64,000 nucleotides of DNA, from contig NC_087079.1 of NCBI RefSeq assembly GCF_026151205.1, positions 14,880,445-14,944,444 of the forward strand, given 5' to 3'. The DNA is from Bolinopsis microptera (lineage: Eukaryota; Ctenophora; Tentaculata; Lobata; Bolinopsidae). The notes under the pieces were generated by a model. The model was not told the DNA's origin, ran no database searches, and worked only from the letters and a program-made list of their open reading frames with translations. The translations under genes and the position numbers were made by a program. Shown one piece after another: positions 1 to 10,854 of this stretch. Position 1 is the stretch's first letter. The number at the start of each line of letters is the position of its first letter.

Positions 1-291
1 AGCCCATTCACGAATTTTTTAAGCTCAATTATTTGAGTGAATCGAAAAGAGAGAGCCAAAAAAATCGGAAATATTTGTTTGAGTGTATTAATACAGTGAA
101 AAATACGGTAAAAATTTGCCATGGAACTAGAGGGTTAACAGTTTTCAGATAATTATATGCCATAAGACTATAATAGTATGGCTAATTACTGCTCGTACGC
201 AAACACGGTGCAGTTAAGTTAATTATTTCCGATGCATAATTATCTTTTTATGCTAATATTTTGTTGACATAAATAGTACTATGAATAGTAC

Positions 292-1041
292 AGACAGATC
301 CATCTGAAAAAAATCGATTTACCGAAACAAGAATCTTTCAGATATTAGAGGATTTTTGACGTTTTTTAGTTTCATTCGGTGTCCTTTAAGGCTGACCAAC
401 TTTTCCGAACTTTTCCGAACTTTTCCATGTGTCTTATGGCCACCTTTTACCACTTTTTACTACTTTTGGTCACTTTTTACCACTTTCTTTGTAAGTCGAA
501 TATTTATAGTTATGAACATCGTAGGAGGTTGCAGATTGATTGAGGGTGTTCATTTTATCAATGTAAAAACCTTTGTGACGAACATTTTCTCGTCAGATTG
601 TCAGATAATTGTCTAATTAGCTAATTGCTAGTTTTTTAAATTGCTAGTTTTTTTAAAGTATACTTTTCGAAAATGTTTCACTTAACATTTTTGAGAATTC
701 AAAAAATTTCAAAAAATAACCGTCCAAAGTGATTAAATTGCATGAGACGTGGCGAAAAGTAGTTTTTAGAAAATTTGTGTTCTCGTTTAAAGTGCAGTTA
801 ATCTCAGCAGATTTTTGAGTTTTAGGAGTTTTTTAGTGGAAAGGTTATCACTCATTAGAATTTCACTTTCAGGAGTCATGATCAATTAGATGGCTAGTAA
901 TGGCTGTTGTCTTTAAGTTCAATTGATAAGGCTATATATTAATAACAGCCATTAAGGACACCGAATGGAACTCAAAAACGTAAAATATCCTCTGAAAGCC
1001 TCTTGTTTCGGTAAATCGATTTTTTTCAGACGGATCTGTCT
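292..1041. mobile_element. MITE-like element with ~85-bp terminal inverted repeats
   Basis: The left end (from about 292, GACAGATCC then TCTGAAAAAAATCGATTTAC) recurs in reverse complement at the right end (to about 1041). The match runs for about 85 bp with a few mismatches and includes a CATTCGGTGTCC block. No transposase ORF is present, so it would be non-autonomous. Interior blocks (CACTTTTTACCACTTT, an AATTAGCTAATT-type stretch, a TGCATGARACGTGG-type stretch) resemble those in the foldback arms at 8141-9284 and 14505-15663, suggesting a shared family. I could not fix a target-site duplication. Confidence 0.75.
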
Positions 1042-1302
1042 CTAGTCTCTACTAGTAAAGTTGCTTTAAGTTTTTAATCATATTAAGTCCTTGTCCTAGG
1101 TCGTTTCCACTTTTCTTAGGCGTTCAATCATTCATTCTTGCTGCTTTGTGGCGGTTCGAACATATAAATCTCTTTCTGGCGTGCTTTTCAAAGATAAATC
1201 GTATTTATTTCAGATCCTTAGAAGTCTGCCAACCAATAAGAGGCTCTAAGTGTTACTATTATTATTTGACTTTACAGGTGTATTAAAAAATAAACAGAAA
1301 GT

Positions 1303-2343
1303 ATGATATTGTTCAATGATCCCTCTACCTCGACCCCCATGACCGTCCTAATTCTAACCCTCATCATTTTAAGCTTTATCGTCTCTTCAATTCTCAACCC
1401 GACAGTTTTCTTCTTCAACAGGAAAAAAACTTCCATAGCTGGTTTACTCTTCCGTATCATTTCGGCCACTGATTTTACGATTTGCATCTTTCTGCCAATC
1501 ACTGCTCTCTATTACGCAGCCACTATCAATCTAGAGGAAATGAACTGCACTGAAAATGAATCAGTTCCCAGACAACCTCAGAACTGTTATACCGAAGTAA
1601 CATCAACATCTCTAGCTATAAGTATAACCACTGCCGCTGGCCTGCTCAACAGTATTGTTTTCATGACAACTGGGGTCTTAACGATCGTCCGAACCATCCA
1701 GATAAAATATCCGTTTTATCATGTCAGAAAATCCCGCGTGTTGTTCATCTTGGTTTTGGCAGTTGTAACTAATGGGGCAGCGTTTTCATTTCTTTGCTTG
1801 TCTCCTTTAAGTGAGAAACAATTTTATCCGGCTAGATTTGTTGCAACAGCTGTAAACCCCTACGGTTTTGAAATCGGAGAATCAGAAGGAGCCTTGGAGA
1901 GAGTGGGGATCATTTCTCTCCACATCTCATTTATACCTCTTGGTATTGTGGAAATATTGGCAACTTTTGCTTCAGTCATTACCGCAGTTACACTTTTTCA
2001 AATGAGGAAATCAGAGGAAATCCAAGCTAGAGGCCGAACTGCAGGTGCAGTCAAAGTTTTGCTAACAAATTTGTTCAGTCTAATCTATGGGTTGTTTTTC
2101 GGTACCCCAATTTCATATCTATTTTTCATGATGTTACATGGAAGCAATGATGAATTAACAACTGAAAGGGAGGGTTGGATTGCATATTCGGTTACTGCCA
2201 TGTTTCCATTATTATCCTCAGTTTGGAATCCGATCGTTTTTATTTGCCTCACACCAAAGTCTCGAGAAACTCTTCGATCTTTGTTTTCCGCACTGAGGCG
2301 GATTTCTAGAGTTGGACCGCAACAGGAAGAGACTCCCCCGTAA
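1303..2343 (+). CDS. Intronless seven-transmembrane receptor (rhodopsin-like GPCR)
   Basis: A 346-residue plasma-membrane receptor with seven hydrophobic segments near residues 12-38, 45-70, 100-128, 145-165, 205-232, 250-275 and 295-320. After TM3 it reads VRTIQIKYPF where class A receptors have DRY. TM7 carries NPIVF, a variant of NPxxY, then a short basic tail. An N-glycosylation-type NCT lies in the first extracellular loop, with Cys residues positioned for an ECL1-ECL2 style disulfide. The ATG at 1303 is the first in frame; a possible 5'-UTR splice acceptor (TTTACAG) lies about 25 bases upstream. It sits directly before, or inside an intron of, the adhesion-type receptor gene that resumes at 2644. 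The ligand cannot be inferred. Such single-exon receptors commonly form lineage-specific expansions. Confidence 0.85.
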   Translation: MILFNDPSTSTPMTVLILTLIILSFIVSSILNPTVFFFNRKKTSIAGLLFRIISATDFTICIFLPITALYYAATINLEEMNCTENESVPRQPQNCYTEVTSTSLAISITTAAGLLNSIVFMTTGVLTIVRTIQIKYPFYHVRKSRVLFILVLAVVTNGAAFSFLCLSPLSEKQFYPARFVATAVNPYGFEIGESEGALERVGIISLHISFIPLGIVEILATFASVITAVTLFQMRKSEEIQARGRTAGAVKVLLTNLFSLIYGLFFGTPISYLFFMMLHGSNDELTTEREGWIAYSVTAMFPLLSSVWNPIVFICLTPKSRETLRSLFSALRRISRVGPQQEETPP

Positions 2344-2643
2344 AAGTTACTCCTCGAAAAATACTTGAAATAAGAGCCCTAATTAGTAATAGTATAACGC
2401 TTGTTTGAAATTAATGTTTTGACGCCGCGAAGTCGCTTAGTTCTTTTTCCTCTAAAGAAAATTTGCATGAAACTGCAAGTATATAGATCTTTCTAAGTAT
2501 GTTATTGTTTGTGTTTCTGCTCTTACTTAACGGTTCTGTTATTTATACAATTTGGACCATATTTTAACATTGATGACTTACTTTTATTTTACTCAAGTTA
2601 ACGATAGTGATAATTGCACGCCTCTAATAGCAACTCATTCCAG

Positions 2644-5600
2644 GTTTCCCGGCTGCGGTGGTCACAGCTTCACTTACCATCAACTTCACTACTGACTACC
2701 CAACTTACGTCGGAGATCGCTAGTAAGTCACGTGCTCGATGGATTTATTTGTTAATCTGTGGACAAAGAAACTGGTCAAGGTTTTATTTTTAACAAAATG
2801 AGAATATGATTATATTGTGTTTTATTGCTTTAAAATATAGATTTTGACATTAACCTTTGCTCCCGCTCAGTTGCTGGTTAACGTACGTGCCAAGTCTAGT
2901 GGCATTCGTAGGACCTGTCATCTTGATGCTGCTAGCAAACACTGTCATATTCGCTTTCGTCATAAAGCAGATATTCTGGAGAAAGAATGTGAGTTATTTG
3001 TGCCGACATGAATTATTAAAATTAGCTAAATTGTATCTAACCTTCTGAATTCTTGCATAGTACAATCTGATCGACAAATCGAGAGTTTCCTTGACTATCG
3101 AATGACAAAAACAACTTCAGGCCGGTTCCCAGAAGAAGATGGACAGTTTGACCCAACTGCGAGCCGTGCTATGTCTCATGGCCCTCATGGGACTGGGGTG
3201 GATTGCTGGTGCCTTCACTATCGATGGTCCCTCCGGTCTTGTCTTCCAGTATATATTCACAATCGCAAACATTTCCCAGGTTAGCTCTTTTTATGATTCT
3301 TAGTCTAACCTGAGCTCTAATATCTTTCAGTTACATACGATTTGATATGCACAAATTGCACATTTGTATTCTTCACAACTTAATTTAATTTTTAATTTTT
3401 CAGGGTATCCTGATTTTCTACTTCCACTGTGCTTCTAAACCAGATGTCAGGAATGCTTGGTTCAAGAGTTTCAGGTAAGTTTTTCTGTATAATATAATGT
3501 TAACATTTCCACTGTAGAGATTATCACCTAGTTTAGGAACGAAATGTTAGGTGAGTGAGTGAGTGTAAATGTGAGTGAGTGTAAATGTGAGTGAGTGTAA
3601 ATGTGAGTGAGTGCCAGAGTGTGTGAAGAGTGATACTAAGTTTCCAGTTTATAACTTTGTGAAGCACTCCCCCTCCTTAAACCTGGTGTCCCGTCAGTTC
3701 CACTACCAGCTGGTTGAAAAAGGACACCACCAGCCACAGCCACTCTGTCTCCAAGAGGCCGATAATCAGCGAGCCAGTGAAACCACAAGACGGTGTCTAC
3801 AACCCAGTGTGCAGTATTATGGGCATCCCTGTCACTCTCAAGAGACAAGGATCAATCGACAGTCCGGATAGTGGATATGCTGTTGAGGACCGCTTCAATT
3901 TCGAGTGAGATTCGCCGCTACCTGATTACTCTCTTATTCTCTCCTCGATTCCGATCTCTAGATAATTCAGATTTGACACAACTGTCTTCTGAAGCAACCC
4001 CGGGGAACCTTCGCAGCACATTTAATATTAGCTCTATGTTGGTTATTACAGCACATTTAATGTTAGCTCTATGTTGGTTATTACAGCACATTTAATGTTA
4101 GCTCTATGTTGGTTATTACAGCACATTTAATGTTAGCTCTATGTTGGTTATTACAGCACATTTAATGTTAGCTCTATGTTGGTTATTACAGCACATTTAA
4201 TGTTAGCTCTATGTTGGTTATTACAGCACATTGTTAGCTCTATGTTGGTTATTACAGCACATTTAATGTTAGCTCTATGTTGGTTATTACAGCACATTTA
4301 ATGTTAGCTCTATGTTGGTTATTACAGCACATTTAATGTTAGCTCTATGTTGGTTATTACAGCACATTTAATGTTAGCTCTATGTTGGTTATTACAGCAC
4401 ATTTATAGTACCTGATTTGCACTATTCACCACTGATTTATTCATGTTCTGATAACATTAAATATTTACTGCAGTTAAAAATGATTTCATCAAATCTCTCG
4501 ACAATCTTTTCAAATTAATTATCTTGGTTTCGTGAGAACTAACGGCTGAACAGCACAACCACCACCTCCATCAGCATTAAAGGGAGTCGCGGCAACACGC
4601 CCAGCAACCACAGCGTATCCCAGTTTAAGGACCGCGGCAACATGGGAACAGTCATACCACCAGCCACCACCGCTCCCACCTACAGCACCAACCTTCACAA
4701 CACTAGCACCACCACCGGTCGGTTTAGGAGGAGCCCCAAGACTGGGGGTCCTAAGGAGAAAGCTGAGGACTCCCCTCTCTTCCCTCCATCTACCTCTCCA
4801 CCTCCTCCTCCATCAAGTAGTGAACCGGACTCCAAGGTTAGAACTCACTGCTCCCAGTATTTCTTATCCTAATTGTTTGGCATATTGTTGGTTTATCTGT
4901 TGTCACAGTTTATTTCAGTAAAATTGTTTACAAGACTGTTCTCCTTGATATCTCAAAAGAATTAAATAGAGTTATTTTCCCATAAATTTAAAACTACTAT
5001 TAATACCTCTCAGGATAGCTTTGATCTAGTATCGACACCGACAACATCTCCACCACTCATGACGTTCTCTGAGTCTGAGAAAGAGGCAGCACCAGACACA
5101 ACTCCCCCTACTCCTTGTGACGTCATCAAACCTCCCCGGGGAGTTGTCCCTGAAAGTGGGGAAGCAACTCAGCAGGAGGGCAGCATGTCTCCAGCTAGCA
5201 TGTCTCCAACTAGCATGTCTCCAACTAGTCCAACTGCCTCTGATGATGATCCGTTCCTGGACCGTTCCCGGATAAAGGAACCTTCAGCGCCAGAACTCAC
5301 GACTGAAGACCGTCCTGACAGCACTGATTCCAGGTATTTACTTGTGGGAAATTTACTCACATCCGTTAGTCACCATTAAATTGTTCCTTGCGCTGTACAG
5401 TTAAGAGTTATTCATAAATGGAAACACAAGTAAAACTGTATTCGCACTCCGAACGTTTAATAACGAGTCATAACTTAACCGTGTAACAGTACACCGACCA
5501 GTGGTCGAGAGTTACAGGACTTGAAACGGCTCAGCTGGGACTCCGAGTCTGACGGGGAGTCCAGAGCCGAGGACTACGCGACTCCTGATTTGGAGCGGTT

Positions 5601-6812
5601 CACGAGTGAAGAGGAGATAAGAGATCCGGCCATCCCGAGAATAGCTGAGATAGAGAGGTTTGTTGGGCTGGAGTAAGGGAGGAGAGTGCTAAGTTTGGAT
5701 ACACATTTTCTTTATGTTTGTGGTATAAGTTGGACTTGTTCAGGCAAGTTTATGATCTTCTGAGCTAGTTTTTTTGTGAGATAAGTATTTTGAGTTTTCT
5801 ATGCGATAAGAGTGAGAACATGTCCAACACTATTTTCCGTTCATAGTGAGTCGAGTGATAGAGATTCCAGGCCAGTTTCATGGAACCCATCCGATGGGAA
5901 GAAAGTCAAGAAGACAGACGTGGACATTCAGAGGGTAAAATCATTCGGGACGGTTAAGGACAACTTTGAGCAAAATGATAGTCTGCTCAATCCTGACAAG
6001 TGAGGGGCAATTGTGTGTCGTGGTCATGTGATGCAACTTTAACATGAGTGTTTAGTGGGGAAACTTTAACATCAGTGTTACGTTCGGCTTTAGCACATAT
6101 TTTGTTTTATCAATACTTTTTGTGCAGTTTGAGGAGAGATGTAGGTTTGAAGTTTATTCCTGTGATGTTATTTTGTGTTTGATATCCTTAGATCAACGGT
6201 TCTTTGTACCAGCTTGTTTCCATATTTCATTTAGAATCATTTTTCATCCTTTGGAAATCAAGTGTAATTAGTTATTTTGTCGAGTGATTTTGCATCTTAA
6301 CTGTTTTTCATCTTAGCCTTGCTCATCACCTTCAGATATTTTAAAACATGCTGCAATCATTGGCGTTCCTGTCATTAATTCGCATACAATTACATTGTTG
6401 TTTTTGTGTTTTGTGTGTAGTTTCTGTAATAAACAAATAAATATCATGAACAGCAATGAAAGTTACGATTTTCCAGGTACAAAAAGCGTAGACAGAGTTT
6501 GAAGAGTCCTTGTTTGCCAATGAAATCGCTGAGAGGAAAGTTCGAACAGCAAAACAGGAACACCTCGAGCTCAGGTATGAACTTCTTCTAGTTACCATGG
6601 TTACACCCCTTAGTTACGTGTCCTAGTAACATGCCCTAGTAACATGCCCTAGTAACATGCCCTGGTTACATGCCCCAAACTTATGTCCAGAGATGTTATG
6701 ACAAAATTAATATGCATGTAAGGCGTAAGCTAATCAATCTTATCCTTTAGAGTTCGCGGAGGAGTTAGAAGAAGATGTGGAAGCAAGGAAAGGAGGTTAC
6801 CGTCCAACCTAG
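2644..6812 (+). CDS. Adhesion/secretin-type GPCR, C-terminal 11 exons (5' part not seen)
   Basis: Exons: 2644-2722, 2871-2988, 3121-3279, 3404-3474, 3698-3904, 4554-4836, 5014-5333, 5490-5657, 5847-5999, 6477-6574, 6751-6812. Every junction has GT-AG signals and phases agree throughout, giving about 571 residues. The first exons encode the end of TM4, an extracellular loop with CWL before TM5 (FVGPVILMLLANTVIF), TM6 with LRAVLCLMALMGLGWIAGAF, and TM7 (FTIANISQGILIFYFHC), the pattern of the 7tm_2 adhesion/secretin class. A Ser/Thr/Pro and acidic cytoplasmic tail of about 420 residues follows. TM1-4 and any GAIN domain are absent: the acceptor at 2643 needs an upstream donor, yet a complete intronless receptor and a MITE lie upstream. 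Three tail donors overlap or precede stops, so shorter retained-intron products are possible. Confidence 0.85.
4015..4404. repeat. 35-bp minisatellite inside an intron
   Basis: About eleven nearly identical head-to-tail copies of a roughly 35-bp unit (core GCACATTTAATGTTAGCTC followed by TATGTTGGTTATTACA). One copy is shortened by six bases near 4230. The array lies wholly in the 3905-4553 intron of the adhesion-type GPCR gene. Short ORFs over it come from the repeat. Confidence 0.95.
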
Positions 6813-8140
6813 GGTTTGTGTCAGCTGGACATATCACCTCTAGATGGAGGAAAGAGAAGAAGAATATCAATAGAAGCTGTTCTATGAAGATCTATCATTA
6901 TAGAAACCCCTTCAATCGAGATGCAGATGACACTCTCGCTGGAATTCAGTACAAACCGACTAATTATATCAAGGTTAAAGTTCAAATTGACTGAAAAGTG
7001 AATAAAAATAAGCTCTATGCTGAATGAATTCATAAACTCTCATAGACCCAAATGTGATTTCCTTGGATACAATAATCTAACTGGTATTGATCTCTGTTAG
7101 AAGCTTGGCTTATTTTCAAGCCAGATCATCATGTGTACAGCTCGGCAGACTTATCACTAAGACTTAATTATAGTAATTGGTAATTATAAGTAAGATTGCT
7201 CATCCCACTAATACTATCAACCGACTTGATGAATAACTGAGTGGCAACGGGTTGAGAATTGTTTTGGATTGTGTTGGACTGCTTTTTTATTCTCGTGAGA
7301 TTTTTAATTTAGATTTCTCAAGACCCGAGAATAAGAACAAGTTTTATATAATGTGTTCACAAAATTCTTATCATGTAGTATTTGATCTGCGGGTTTCCCT
7401 CCAAAACACGAGACAAATGACTTGATTAACACCTGACTAAAGCTTGTGAACCATATTATTTGATTACTATTTATACTTATTTTATATGCATATTCCATAA
7501 TTAAAATAACAGTTAAAATTGGATGAATGCCAAAAATTATCAATTCATTTTTATTCTTTATTTCCTTTTTATCAGGCCATCATTTCTTCTAAAATATGAG
7601 ATTTAACTTTGGTGCTGAGTACCTATAATGTGTTGGAAGTTTTATTTCATATTTAATTATAATAATATGATCTGAGAATTAAATAATATGTTCCGTTTAA
7701 CTATTTCACTCTGATGACATAGTGGTTCTCAGTTCTCAGTGAAATAATATAGTGCAAAAACATAATTCCCGTCTTCCAGTTTCTTATGAGCACCGACGAC
7801 AATGTTAAATTCAAATTACAAATTTTAAAACGTATAATTACATCAAAGACCTTGTGGATTTTGATAAAATTTTACTTCACAAGCTGTCCTTGAAAATTTC
7901 GATTCTGTTCCTCTTTAGGTCAGTTAGTTTGATTTGTATTGTGTATTGTACATTGTACAATTATCTAAAATTTACAAGTGTAGAACTAGTGAGTAGTCCC
8001 CCTCTTCACTCTTACAACTTGGTCTTTGGGATCAAGTATTTAAGTGCGTCAAATAGCTACTTACATATTTAATATTTTCGCGCAAAAAAATCAGCAAAAG
8101 TTTACGCCAGTGATTACTCACACGTACAGGACATTCATTT
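6813..8140. other. AT-rich spacer, no gene seen
   Basis: This follows the receptor stop codon and would hold its 3' UTR. Only short ORFs with no recognisable motif occur. No RNA gene, tandem array or mobile-element end was identified before the foldback arm at 8141. Confidence 0.6.
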
Positions 8141-9284
8141 AGTAAGGGGAAAAGTGGCATTCCGTTGGATTTAAATGTTCACAAGGATTTAGCAACGGAA
8201 TATGGTAGTTAGAACCCCTACGAACATAATTAGACTTGTCACCAATTTTGTATCTCGACAGAAACACCACTTTTTACCACTTTTTACCACCTTTGTACCA
8301 CCTTTCTGGTTTGCCAAATATCTTTAGTTGTGAACGTCGTAGAAGGCTGGAAATTAACCTAGAATGTTTATCTTATCAAGGAGTAAAACTTTTATAAGAA
8401 AAATTTTTACATCGGACAATCAGCTAATTGGATAATTACCAATTAGTTAATTACCAAAAAAAGTGAAAAATTTTTATTGGCTCAAAATAATTAAAATCGT
8501 TTGAAACACGGAGAAATGTAGTTTTTAGAAAAACTTCAAAACTTTTTCACTTACAAATTTTTTTCGAGACTTGAAAAAATTTCGAAAATTTGAAAAAAAA
8601 AAATTCCGCCAAAAGTGATCGAATTGCATGAAACGTGGATAAAAATGCTTTGCAGAAAAACTTCGAACCTTTTTAGATTGGGGAATACTAAAATCATCAA
8701 TATTTGAAGTTGGAGTTCAGTAAATCTCGGCATATTTTAGTAATTAGGAATAGCTTAGCGGAAAGGGCTGAACCTGAAAAACGTTAACCACACAATATTA
8801 GAGTTTCATAACTAATTACAATACAGCTTTATCAAATTCCACATAAAGAAACAGCACAAAAGGACCGTTTAAGATCGAACCAATTTTACCTGCTGTATAC
8901 TATCATTTTATTGATTTCAATGATCAAAACCTCTCTGTACCGTCAATCTTGCCAATCTATACCGGGTATCTGAATGTACCGGACCTCTTCTTTGCCTCTA
9001 TAATAATTAGACCCAGTTGTGCAAGAAATGCGATTTCTCACAGGGGCTTCTTTTAACTGTGCACCTTTTGTCACTCTCGCAAGAGGCCCGGTATTATAGG
9101 GGGGTATAGGAAGTGTAAATATACCTTCCATCATCTACTGTGGCTTTTTTGTGTTGAGAATGCACATGCCGCTTCGTTTGCTATGCAAGATACTTCGAAT
9201 AACCCCCATATGTCATTGCCAGGGTCGGGATAGAGCTGGAGATAGCATTGAGAGGTTGCTAGAAATAGCTAGACTTAGAATAAA
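8141..9284 (+). repeat. Left arm of the foldback element
   Basis: It is the reverse complement of 14505-15663 with only scattered differences, mainly a ~15-base indel near 8158 and small changes near 9150 and 9260. A 63-codon ORF on the minus strand here also appears in the other arm. It overlaps internal inverted repeats (ACCGGGCCTCTT-type) and resembles no protein I know, so I treat it as non-coding. Confidence 0.9.
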
Positions 9285-9539
9285 CTGGTGGTAGCTGGGT
9301 GGTGCTAGCATGGAGGTAGCAGAACGTAGCTACACGGGGTTTCATTGGAGTTGGTTATTTTAATGGCCAAAGAGTGCCGGAACTAAAGTTACTTAAGATT
9401 GCAGTTTAGGGGCAGTACAAACCACGGTGGAGTCAGGGACACAGAGCTACAGTGTAACAGTGCAGGAGTACTGCAAAAGAACAGTGCAAGTGATACAGTC
9501 TGCAACAGTAAAACGCCGAAGAAGGAGATAAGATTGTGG

Positions 9540-9722
9540 CTGCAGAGGAGGAGAGGAGCAGGAACCTGATTGTGTTTGGGTGGAAAGAAGAGGAGGAAGA
9601 AGAGTTTCCTGCTCTGGTAACTGCATTTTTGGAAGAGGTGGGGTGAGAACTTAATTCCAAGCGACACGGTGGGCTGGAACCAATCAGGTACAGCTATCCG
9701 ACCTATCAAGATCACCGTCCTG
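9540..9722 (+). pseudogene. Decayed LINE ORF1 fragment
   Basis: One frame reads ERSRNLIVFGWKEEEEEE and continues FPALVTAFLEEVG to a stop. A shifted frame then reads DTVGWNQSGTAIRPIKITVL. Both match the RRM-like core of LINE ORF1 proteins (RN-x-hydrophobic-V-x-G, then R/D-x-x-G....RPI-K/V), the same pattern seen in the intact ORF1 at 21791-22795. At least one frameshift is present. It lies inside the foldback element, beside its left arm. Confidence 0.6.
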
Positions 9723-9730
9723 AGCTTTGT

Positions 9731-9895
9731 ACCGCTACAATTGACCCCCTAACAATTGACCCCCCGACAATTGACCCCCTATGTAATTACACTGGCGTCA
9801 ATTGTCGCAAAATCTAGGGATTAGTACGACAATTGACCCCCCGACAATTGACCCCCCATGTAATTACACTGGAGTCAATTGATCGGGTTAGGGTC
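9731..9895. repeat. CAATTGACCCCC-type subterminal repeats, left
   Basis: Several copies of a 12-14-bp motif (ACAATTGACCCCC with variants) and a ~75-bp partial duplication containing ATGTAATTACACTGG. The same motif occurs inverted at 14396-14458, so these are internal subterminal repeats of the foldback element. Confidence 0.85.
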
Positions 9896-9961
9896 AGGGT
9901 CCTGGGTCAGGGTTAGGGTTAGGGTTAGGGTTAGGGTTAGGGTTAGGGTTAGGGTTAGGGT
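9896..9961. repeat. Interstitial telomere-like array, left part
   Basis: It begins with TCAGGG variants and a TCCTGGG interruption, then about nine TTAGGG copies running straight into the 5' LTR at 9962. It continues beyond the retrotransposon at 14210. Confidence 0.95.
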
Positions 9962-10779
9962 TGTAGACATCCAGTTCGCATGTGTATTTTGAATTTTAAT
10001 TTTAGTTTCTTAATAATTTTAGTTTTTGTAGATTTCACGTAAAAGTTGTAAAGTTGAATGTGGAGCTGTGCCAACTGATTCCAGACTGATTTCTTTACAG
10101 TACCTGATTCCATCTCCTGATTTTAAGACAAGAATTTGAATCTAGAACAATAAAATGATAAACTCCCTTTAATCTCAAATCCTGAAATAGTGTTAAATTC
10201 TTTAAAAGAACTCAAGTCATTCAAACTTGATCAAATAAGCGGAATCTTTCTTTGAACAGCATGACACAGTACGATACCAAATAATTGACAAATGATTCAT
10301 TAATGATTACGGCCAAAGCCCAGTCCTAAAAATAAAAATAAATACTGATATAACGATCAATTTTAAAGATAACGGAATTTAGGAGCTAGTTGTTCGATGA
10401 TTTGAAAGTGATTGATAAGCCGCAAGACGCGCAGATAATGATATTGTATGCATGAATATCGAATTATTGTTGAGACGGGTTGCCCGAGGTTAGTACCGGA
10501 AAGCCCGAGGATAATACCGGATGCCCGTGATTGATGTCGGAGGATTGATTACTGAAATAAGCGTGATAATTTGACATGTTTATTTAAGCTGAATCAAACA
10601 GCTCTAATCAGCACAGCCTCGTATTATTTTGAGAGAGTTTTGTCACTTCAAAGAAGTTCAACAGCTAGCTCCCATATTCCTTACTGTTAAATATGCTACA
10701 ATAGTTTAAATCAGTTTCATAACGTGCTCGTTTCTCTTAGTCCCCCTTAGTCTTGTCCAAAGAAACCCTACAGCGCACA
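9962..10779 (+). repeat. 5' LTR
   Basis: An 818-bp repeat with TG...CA ends, identical by eye to 13392-14209. A TATTTAAG element near 10580 could be a TATA-like promoter, but this was not tested. Confidence 0.95.
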
Positions 10780-10781
10780 AT

Positions 10782-10799
10782 TGGTGGAGAACCCGGGCA
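10782..10799 (+). promoter_or_regulatory. Primer-binding site of the LTR retrotransposon
   Basis: TGGTGGAGAACCCGGGCA begins two bases after the 5' LTR. The leading TGG would pair with a tRNA CCA end. I do not assign the tRNA. Confidence 0.7.
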
Positions 10800-10854
10800 C
10801 TGAAGTTCTAAAGACTCCTGATCCCGAAGTTGGTAATAATTCCATCGATTGAAA

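Noticed and set aside
3061..3120. Alternative exon start after the acceptor at 3060
   Set aside because: In the required phase it reaches a stop, whereas the acceptor at 3120 continues directly into TM6.
8943..9134. 63-residue ORF present in both foldback arms
   Set aside because: Its conservation follows from arm identity; it overlaps internal inverted repeats and has no recognisable domain.
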